From: Acidimicrobiales bacterium
Lineage (GTDB): Bacteria; Actinomycetota; Acidimicrobiia; Acidimicrobiales; Aldehydirespiratoraceae
Direction of reading: 5' to 3'
NCBI GenBank assembly: GCA_033344915.1
Contig: JAWPML010000001.1
Coordinates: 3,367,736-3,431,735 of the forward strand
DNA: 64,000 nt
Part shown: piece after piece, positions 59,801 to 64,000 of the stretch
How the letters are laid out: each line of letters starts with the position of its first letter
Numbering within the stretch: the stretch's first letter is position 1
Notes under the pieces: generated by a model
Database searches by the model: none
What the model was told of the DNA's origin: nothing
What the model saw: the letters and a program-made list of their open reading frames with translations, nothing else
Made by a program: the position numbers and the translations under genes

Positions 59801-60116
59801 CGAGCATGCTGCACTCGTTGTAGACCGTCCACCAGTTGTGGTCGCCGTCGATGAGCGCGGCGTCCATGGGTTCGAGATCGGGGAGCACGTCGAGGCTGAG
59901 CGCCTCGTGGAACACGTACTGGCCGGGGAACATGCGCTCGTGTTCGCCCGGATCGAAGTCCGGCACCGGATCGATGACGTGCAGTACCGCCTCCGGACCG
60001 AGGTGTTCGAGGATCTGAACGGTGTTCTCGCCGCGCAGCGCGCCGATCTCGACGACCTTGCGGGCGCCGGCGGCGCGCAACACGGGCGCGATGGCTACAT
60101 CCCAGAGGGGAAACAT
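56847..60116 (-). CDS. Four-domain giant: methyltransferase, TylF-like methyltransferase, GT2 glycosyltransferase, CmcI-like methyltransferase
   Basis: 1089 residues. (1) 18-215: class I methyltransferase, KVVEIGALRGENTVQILEHL and DAALIDGDHNWW, ending in a helical region. (2) 345-536: TylF/macrocin O-methyltransferase-like, GDLVECGTGRGGGAIFLRAY, VWVADRF and VVVVDESGDDGLRAG. (3) 570-815: GT2, LSVVVVFHNMAREAERTLRS, VIAIDNGSAAD, and AIMIDGAHVL in the DxD position. (4) 905-1085: CmcI/rhamnosyl O-methyltransferase-like, DVIVETGAGDGGRTLFFASM. No membrane helix. It would add a sugar and methylate up to three positions on the same glycan. It sits between two paralogous small genes and next to an ABC glycan exporter. 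The domain order is not one I recognise. Confidence 0.8.
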   Translation of the reverse strand: MFPLWDVAIAPVLRAAGARKVVEIGALRGENTVQILEHLGPEAVLHVIDPVPDFDPGEHERMFPGQYVFHEALSLDVLPDLEPMDAALIDGDHNWWTVYNECSMLAASATRAGVAMPVMILHDVCWPYGRRDLYYDPSNVPEERRQPYDHLGMRPGQKKLAKKGGLNPTMANALEEGGERNGVMTGLDDFVKEYPKPLRVIVLPFYFGLAFVVEEERLAAEPELAAAFDRLESSETRLELLEVAEDIRLKAMLFQHNVFFQREQYQARATARYLGVVKQALLNEHYLENEARLAHLVDRIGTDQPVDPAALRDPARYDKPAMNALVRARSGESGPDGAASSSFLPLTAMGRSRLDHLESLLDHVRVNAVPGDLVECGTGRGGGAIFLRAYLEGHELDDRRVWVADRFRSAPGSDTRPTMPKQGLSGFQADLNMVRDGFDSFDLLDDRVSFLTGPLASTLPAAPVEEIALLRIGHAGSESLDALTLLYDRVAVGGVVVVDESGDDGLRAGIESFHADHGIESPLERHDDLTVSWVKSAGDGSTTGKAAAVAAAAGFGGAPLVRPASSGELDLSVVVVFHNMAREAERTLRSLSRSYQENIDDLRFEVIAIDNGSAADQRLDASFVESFGPEFRLLDMGDEAKPSPVFALNKAIGECAGENVAIMIDGAHVLTPGVYHFATMAMRNHAPAIVATQQFYVGPGQQGDAMDDGYDQAYEDELFEKIKWPRAGYRLFEIGSFVGDRDWFDGVWESNCLVVSRAQLQQVGGLDEGFDEPGGSYANLELYERLGTSPDITVCSMIGEGSFHQIHGGTTTNQIDPALRRTRVHGYARQFAELRGRAFKGPGKPLHFVGRLPTDAARRTKSRRLEPRAFVNVTDERGLPETPAPVADDLAAAFTEATWLSLPWRHTSWLGRAIADAPTDLLAYQEIIERVRPDVIVETGAGDGGRTLFFASMCDLVGHGTVVALGAADDMATHDRITTLDGDAGEKRTADAVAELVGEGSAMVVLGGRVDRAATFREFKQLERFVPSGSYVVVTDTVVNGRPVWPEFGPGPAEGVKQILGSFGDFMPDPAMEKYSLTFNPGGFLKRID

Positions 60117-60150
60117 GGGACCGAGAGTAGCCCAGCACCGGCGCCTCGGA

Positions 60151-60179
60151 TTCGGGCCATTCGGGCCATTTCTGGGCCA
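60151..60179. repeat. 9-base tandem repeat in the divergent promoter region
   Basis: TTCGGGCCA is repeated at 60151 and 60160, then a longer TTTCTGGGCCA (60169-60179), between the giant gene (start 60116) and the second YVMVPVPEE gene (start 60223). Confidence 0.75.
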
Positions 60180-60192
60180 AGTTTCTCGTCGG

Positions 60193-60198
60193 TATAGT
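60193..60198 (+). promoter_or_regulatory. Candidate -10 box of the YVMVPVPEE-B / Wzt / Wzm operon
   Basis: TATAGT, 25 bases before the ATG at 60223, in an otherwise GC-rich sequence; a leader of about 18 bases is implied. The -35 region (TTCTGG, 17 bases upstream) is weak. AGGAGG sits five bases before the ATG. Confidence 0.4.
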
Positions 60199-60222
60199 GG
60201 GCGACTGACATCAGGAGGATTG

Positions 60223-60672
60223 ATGGCCTACGTGATGGTGCCCGTACCGGAAGAGTACGTGGAGGATGTCATGAACTACATGCTCAAGGCGATGGCGCGC
60301 GCCTCGCAGGAGCAGTGGGACCAGGAGAAGGTCACCGAACTGTTCGCCGAGGTCGACGAGCTGTCCAAGGCGTTGCTCGCCCATGTCGCCCGGGCAATCG
60401 TCGAGGGTCGGGAGGTCTACGAGACCGACGCCGCCCAGGCGGTGCAGCTCAGCCAGCGCGAGACGGCGGCGATCGTTCGCGAGCTGAACGAGCTCGCGCG
60501 CGAAGCGAACCGTCCGTCGATGATCTTCCGCCGGCCCACCGTGGAAGTGCTCCCGAACGGCCGCACGATGGATCGCTTCGCGATCGTGGTCGAGGAGGAG
60601 ATCGCGCCACTGGTACTCGAAGCCGAGAAGGCCGACCTGGCGGCCAACCCGCTCCCGGGCTCCGCCGGATGA
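60223..60672 (+). CDS. YVMVPVPEE-family small protein B (uncharacterised)
   Basis: 149 residues with a strong AGGAGG ribosome site. The N-terminus MAYVMVPVPEEYVEDVMNYM matches protein A; the middle LLAHVARAIVEGREVYETDA and AAQAVQLSQRETAAIVREL are helical with a helix-turn-helix flavour; the end RTMDRFAIVVEEEIAPLVLE is a strand and acidic helix. Its TGA overlaps the ATG of the Wzt-like ATPase, so it is the first gene of the export operon. Whether it regulates, or serves as a small partner of the exporter or giant enzyme, is open. Confidence 0.75.
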   Translation: MAYVMVPVPEEYVEDVMNYMLKAMARASQEQWDQEKVTELFAEVDELSKALLAHVARAIVEGREVYETDAAQAVQLSQRETAAIVRELNELAREANRPSMIFRRPTVEVLPNGRTMDRFAIVVEEEIAPLVLEAEKADLAANPLPGSAG

Positions 60673-61469
60673 CCGACGCCGCTCCCGCGGCGACCACGCC
60701 GATGGTCGAGAAGCCCGCACTCGAGGTCGAGAACCTCTCGGTGCGCTACCGCGTCCGCCGCGGCAGCTCGGGCGTCGTCATCGATCTCGCGAAACTGCTG
60801 ACCGGTCGCCGCACGCCGGACCGCGTCGTCAACGCCGTCAAGAACGTCACCTTCGAGGTGCCGAAGGGCGAGACCCTCGCCATCGTCGGGCGCAACGGGG
60901 CCGGCAAGTCCACCCTGCTGCGGGCACTGTCCGGTGCGCTGCCGCCCGCGGAGGGACGCATCACCGTGCGGGGCCGGGTGTCGCTCCTCGCCCTCGGACT
61001 CGGCATGAATCCGAAGCTCTCCGGTCGTCAGAACATCCGCCTCGGCGGACTGGCCGTCGGCCTGGACGAGGACCGGCTCGAGGACCTGACGCCGGAGATC
61101 GCGGACTTCGCCCAACTCGGCGAGTACCTCGACTATCCGATGGACACCTACTCGGCGGGCATGCGCTCGCGGCTGGGGTTCGCGGTGGCGGCGAACCTCG
61201 ACCCGGAGATCCTCCTCATCGACGAGGCGCTGGGCGGCGGCGACGCCGGCTTCACCGAGCGCGCCCGGGTGAAGCTGGCCGAGCTCATGGCGGAGCACCG
61301 AACGATCATCCTCGTGACCCACGGGCTCAGCTCGGTTCGGTCGATGGCCACCAGCGCCCTCTGGATGCACCAGGGCGAGGTCGCCCAGGAGGGCGATCCG
61401 GAGGACATCATCGCCGCCTACATGCGCTACTGCCGCCTGGAAGACCTCGAGCTCCCGGACGAGAACTGA
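60669..61469 (+). CDS. Polysaccharide/teichoic-type ABC exporter ATPase (Wzt/TagH-like)
   Basis: 266 residues from the ATG at 60669. VENLSVRYRVRRGSSGVVID followed by a 25-residue insert and VKNVTFEVPKGETLAIVGRN is the pattern of Wzt-like ATPases. Walker A GRNGAGKSTLLRAL, the LALGLGMNPKLSGRQNIRL loop specific to this subfamily, signature TYSAGMRSRLGFAVA (SxGM instead of SGG), Walker B ILLIDEALGGGD, switch ILVTHGLSSVRSM. There is no C-terminal glycan-binding domain as in some Wzt. Overlaps the small gene upstream by four bases and is two bases from the permease gene. Confidence 0.9.
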   Translation: MTDAAPAATTPMVEKPALEVENLSVRYRVRRGSSGVVIDLAKLLTGRRTPDRVVNAVKNVTFEVPKGETLAIVGRNGAGKSTLLRALSGALPPAEGRITVRGRVSLLALGLGMNPKLSGRQNIRLGGLAVGLDEDRLEDLTPEIADFAQLGEYLDYPMDTYSAGMRSRLGFAVAANLDPEILLIDEALGGGDAGFTERARVKLAELMAEHRTIILVTHGLSSVRSMATSALWMHQGEVAQEGDPEDIIAAYMRYCRLEDLELPDEN

Positions 61470-61471
61470 TC

Positions 61472-62452
61472 GTGAGCACCACCGACGACGTCACCGAAGC
61501 CGACGACGAGCCGACGCCACTCGGGGCGAGCGAGACCGAGGAGCTCACCCGCTCGGCCCGCAGGTCGCAGCGGGCGCAGCGACGCGCCGCGAAGGAGGAC
61601 CGCAAGACCCGCGTGGCGGATCCCGATGACGAGATCGTCTTCGTCTACGAGCCCTACACCCGCTACGTCCCGCCGTTGCGACCCTACGTGCGCGAGCTCT
61701 GGCGGCGGCGGGCCTTCGCGCGGGAGATGGCCCGCTCGAAGGTCCAGGGCAAGCGCTCGGGCAACGCGCTCGGCGCCGTCTGGTCGCTGCTCGACCCCAT
61801 GTTCATGGTGGGCATCTACTACTTCCTGTTCACCGTGATCCGCGAGGGGGCCCGCCCGGCGACCTTCGTGCCGATGCTCATCTCCGGCATTCTCCACTTC
61901 CAGCTCACGTCCGGCGCGCTGAACGAGGGCGGCGCGTCCGTCGCCGGTGCGACGAACCTCATGCTGAACTCGACGTTCCCGCGGATGCTGTTGCCGCTGT
62001 CCACGATCTACGCCGGGGTCATGGCCTTCGTCCCGTCGGTCGTCATCATCTTCGGCGCCCTGGTGCTCCTGGACGTCGACATCAGCATGCAGCTGTTCTG
62101 GTGGTTCCCGATCTTCGCGCTCCAGATGTGCATCTCCCTCGGGCTGGCGCTGATCATCTCCACCGCGGTCGTGTTCTTCGCCGACATCAAGAACCTCCTC
62201 ACCTACATCACCCGCATCATCTTCTTCACGTCACCGGTGATCTATCCGGCCGAGTTCCTCACGCCGGAGATCATCAACGCGATCCGGTGGTCGCCGTTCT
62301 TCGGCGTGTTCTTCAACTACCAGCGGATCATCAACGCCGCCCGCCCCGACTGGGGAATGATGACCATCTCGATCGGTTGGGCCGTCGCCAGCGTCATCCT
62401 CGGGACCTGGCTGTTCCTGCGCTACGAGCGGGAGTTCGCCTCCCACGGCTGA
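61472..62452 (+). CDS. Polysaccharide ABC exporter permease (Wzm/TagG-like, ABC-2)
   Basis: 326 residues from a GTG at 61472. A charged N-terminal 60 residues, then VRELWRRRAFAREMARSKVQ with GNALGAVWSLLDPMFMVGIY, the ABC-2 amphipathic helix and first membrane helix; six helices in all, with the RIIFFTSPVIYPAEFL motif seen in Wzm-type permeases. Works with the ATPase two bases upstream to export an undecaprenyl-linked glycan. The convergent sulfotransferase begins 12 bases beyond. Confidence 0.9.
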   Translation: MSTTDDVTEADDEPTPLGASETEELTRSARRSQRAQRRAAKEDRKTRVADPDDEIVFVYEPYTRYVPPLRPYVRELWRRRAFAREMARSKVQGKRSGNALGAVWSLLDPMFMVGIYYFLFTVIREGARPATFVPMLISGILHFQLTSGALNEGGASVAGATNLMLNSTFPRMLLPLSTIYAGVMAFVPSVVIIFGALVLLDVDISMQLFWWFPIFALQMCISLGLALIISTAVVFFADIKNLLTYITRIIFFTSPVIYPAEFLTPEIINAIRWSPFFGVFFNYQRIINAARPDWGMMTISIGWAVASVILGTWLFLRYEREFASHG

Positions 62453-62464
62453 CCGAAGGCCCGG

Positions 62465-63061
62465 TCAGACCCGCGGCGGCTGCTTGCTCTTGTTGCTGTG
62501 GGGGAACGCCTGCTCCGGTTCGGGCAGGTCCAGCAGCCGACAGAACGGGGCCCATCCGGCCCCCGCGGTGATGTCCACCTCGACGAAGTCGTCGCGGCCC
62601 GCGAAGTACTCGCGCGCACCTGCGTAGTGACGCTCGTACTGGCGGCGCCACTTGTCCTCCTCGACCACGAGGAACGTGCCGTCGTACTCGCCGCGCGCCC
62701 GGCGCTGCTGGTTGTTCTCGACATGACGCCGACGGCTGTCCAGCCACTTCTCCAGTGGACGGACGGTGAGCATGAAACGGCTGCCCGGGTACTGCTCGTC
62801 CAGCAGGGCGTAGTTCTTCGCCAACACCTCGATGTCGGAGAAGCAGTCGATCGACTGGTCGAGGTTGGCGAGCAGGGGTTGGCCGGCGTCGCGGGCCGCC
62901 TCGATCTGCATGCGGATCGGCGGGCCGCCCCAGTGGAGACTGTGAAAGCCGAGGACGGTCATGGCGTCGTGGAACGAGGTCGTGCCCGTCTTGTTGAGAC
63001 CGATGCCGAAGACCCGGGGCCGATCCGGCACGGCGCTGCCGGGCCGCGGCGCGTCAGCCAT
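62465..63061 (-). CDS. Sulfotransferase-family protein (PAPS-binding), small
   Basis: 198 residues. VFGIGLNKTGTTSFHDAMTV is the 5'-phosphosulfate loop of sulfotransferases, and SRFMLTVRPLEKWLDSRRRH holds the 3'-phosphate-binding strand with RPxxxWLxS. It transfers sulfate from PAPS to a hydroxyl group, here probably of the cluster 2 glycan. Single domain, no signal or membrane helix. Overlaps the next sulfotransferase by eight bases (63054-63061), so they form an operon. Confidence 0.82.
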   Translation of the reverse strand: MADAPRPGSAVPDRPRVFGIGLNKTGTTSFHDAMTVLGFHSLHWGGPPIRMQIEAARDAGQPLLANLDQSIDCFSDIEVLAKNYALLDEQYPGSRFMLTVRPLEKWLDSRRRHVENNQQRRARGEYDGTFLVVEEDKWRRQYERHYAGAREYFAGRDDFVEVDITAGAGWAPFCRLLDLPEPEQAFPHSNKSKQPPRV

Positions 63062-63923
63062 CGATCCAGGCTTTCATCGAGTCGTGGTCGCCGTACCCGG
63101 CGCGGTCCATGGTGTCGGCTGCGACCGCGACGAACTCCTTGCGGCGCTTCTTGTCCCACTCGGACCAGTCGTCGTCGTCGGGACGCGTCGGGTCGAGCTT
63201 GAACGAGGAGCCGATGCGTTTCTTGTCGAAGAAGTTGCCGGGGCCCGGATGATGCCGGAGGTCGAGGAACTCGAGGATCGTGGCGAACTGGTCGTGCGGG
63301 TCGGCGGAGACCTTCTCGTTCCAGACCGTCAGACAGCGATCGGGTTGCGCTTCGGAGAAGTCGAGACCGGCCTCGACCCAGGTCGCCCACGTCTCGGCGC
63401 CCTTGCGGAGATCGTTGCTCCACTTGGGGATCTCGTTGGCCTTGGCGTTGGCGAGCAGTTCGTCGTCGAATTTGCGCTCGAAGTTGGTCATCGACCGCAC
63501 GACATGACGACCGTCGCGCACGATGTGGATGAACTTCGCGCCGGGGAACATCTTCGCGAGCGTGGGCGCCATCGGCGTGTAGAGCGGCGTCTGATCGATC
63601 CAGCGCAGGCCCTCGCTGCGCGACGAGAACAAGGCGTTGATGCCGAGGCCGACGAACGCCAGCCATTCATCGAGTTCGACGTCCTCGTGGTCGAGCCAGC
63701 ACGGCGTCGCCCGCCCCATCTGGTTCTCCCAGATCCGCTCGGCCCGGCCGTCCTTGAACAGGTCGGACAGGACATAGCTCTCCTTGCCGACCCGCAGGTC
63801 CGGGTGGCGGTTGAGCGATTGGGCCGTGGCGGTCGTGCCCGAGCGGGGTGACCCGATGACGAACACCGGATTCGGGCAGATGCCCTCCAGCCCGAGATAG
63901 GGCCGCACGTGTTCCATGCTCAC
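63054..63923 (-). CDS. Sulfotransferase (PAPS-dependent)
   Basis: 289 residues from a GTG at 63923; the four-base overlap with the upstream stop (GTGA) supports this over an ATG two codons later. PVFVIGSPRSGTTATAQSLN is the 5'-phosphosulfate loop, and AKFIHIVRDGRHVVRSM the 3'-phosphate motif with RDxxxVxxS-type spacing. It fits the Stf0/heparan-sulfotransferase-like bacterial group. Part of the same sulfation operon. Acceptor unknown. Confidence 0.88.
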   Translation of the reverse strand: MSMEHVRPYLGLEGICPNPVFVIGSPRSGTTATAQSLNRHPDLRVGKESYVLSDLFKDGRAERIWENQMGRATPCWLDHEDVELDEWLAFVGLGINALFSSRSEGLRWIDQTPLYTPMAPTLAKMFPGAKFIHIVRDGRHVVRSMTNFERKFDDELLANAKANEIPKWSNDLRKGAETWATWVEAGLDFSEAQPDRCLTVWNEKVSADPHDQFATILEFLDLRHHPGPGNFFDKKRIGSSFKLDPTRPDDDDWSEWDKKRRKEFVAVAADTMDRAGYGDHDSMKAWIDG

Positions 63924-64000
63924 GACGGCACCTCGAACGAGCCGACGTAATCTTCGTACTTGCGGTTGTAGTACGGCGGAGCGGCCAACGGATCCACGCC
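63920..64000 (-). CDS. C-terminal end of an unidentified gene (cut by window edge)
   Basis: The last 26 residues, ending in YYNRKYEDYVGSFEVPS, overlap the start of the sulfotransferase gene by four bases. Coding frame is supported by that overlap and by absence of stops to the window edge. Position suggests another sulfotransferase or glycan enzyme, but the fragment is too short for a call. Confidence 0.45.
   Translation of the reverse strand, partial: GVDPLAAPPYYNRKYEDYVGSFEVPS

Overview
The window is dense, GC-rich bacterial chromosome (about 64 protein genes or gene fragments, two tRNAs, no gene-free stretch over 300 bases, no rRNA, no CRISPR, no transposase). GC-rich codon use, GTG starts, an mshA / YbjN / RsiG neighbourhood, a DUF222-HNH gene with an actinobacterial LexA box, threonine-rich linkers in exported proteins and a steroid/aromatic ring-cleavage (hsa-type) operon all point to an actinobacterium. 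A free-living, possibly marine member of class Acidimicrobiia is my best guess; that placement is inference.

Layout. (1) 1-7.2 kb: housekeeping and regulation. A minus-strand block (a c-di-GMP-type RsiG anti-sigma factor, an MshA-like glycosyltransferase, a YbjN protein, ProC) is followed by a MoaD/ThiS-like protein, a histidine phosphatase, a YgjP-type metalloprotease, an SOS-boxed DUF222-HNH protein and an ABC1/UbiB kinase. (2) 7.2-14.7 kb: a Baeyer-Villiger monooxygenase, two MFS exporters, two sister small membrane proteins, a DegT-family enzyme whose PLP lysine is a histidine, and a PlsC-type acyltransferase. (3) 14.7-26.5 kb: polysaccharide cluster 1, Wzy-like: a chain-length/BY-kinase fusion, a polymerase/ligase-like membrane protein, an IspD-like cytidylyltransferase, a nucleotide-sugar epimerase, glycosyltransferases, a kinase-fold protein, and a fusion of the initiating phosphoglycosyl transferase with a GT4 glycosyltransferase. 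(4) 26.5-38.4 kb: tRNA-Lys, a membrane TIR protein, secreted proteins with Thr-rich linkers, an OafA-type acyltransferase, an overlapping ECF sigma / zinc anti-sigma / MscS-like operon, a membrane cyclophilin with a catalytically dead sister, Aat transferase, a degenerate GGDEF protein, a small HTH protein beside a large inverted repeat, tRNA-Ser and an internally deleted P-loop kinase pseudogene.

(5) 38.4-52.7 kb: catabolic cluster. A lipoprotein binding protein, an HsaA-like flavin oxygenase, HsaD-like hydrolase, HsaE-like hydratase, acetaldehyde dehydrogenase, hydroxy-oxovalerate aldolase, IclR regulator and HsaC-like extradiol dioxygenase make a near-complete meta-cleavage route to pyruvate and acyl-CoA. 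It is contiguous with a cytoplasmic-type arylsulfatase, a TauD/AtsK-type dioxygenase, an SDR, an amidohydrolase and a PaaI thioesterase, which suggests growth on sulfated aromatic or steroid-like compounds.

(6) 52.7-64 kb: polysaccharide cluster 2, ABC-exported. Two overlapping ABC exporters, then a 1089-residue protein with the order methyltransferase, TylF-like methyltransferase, GT2 glycosyltransferase, CmcI-like methyltransferase. It sits between two small proteins of one uncharacterised family, both beginning with the motif YVMVPVPEE. Then come a Wzt/Wzm-like ABC pair and two sulfotransferases. I read this as synthesis and export of a methylated, sulfated surface glycan. This block is the strongest candidate for an undescribed system.
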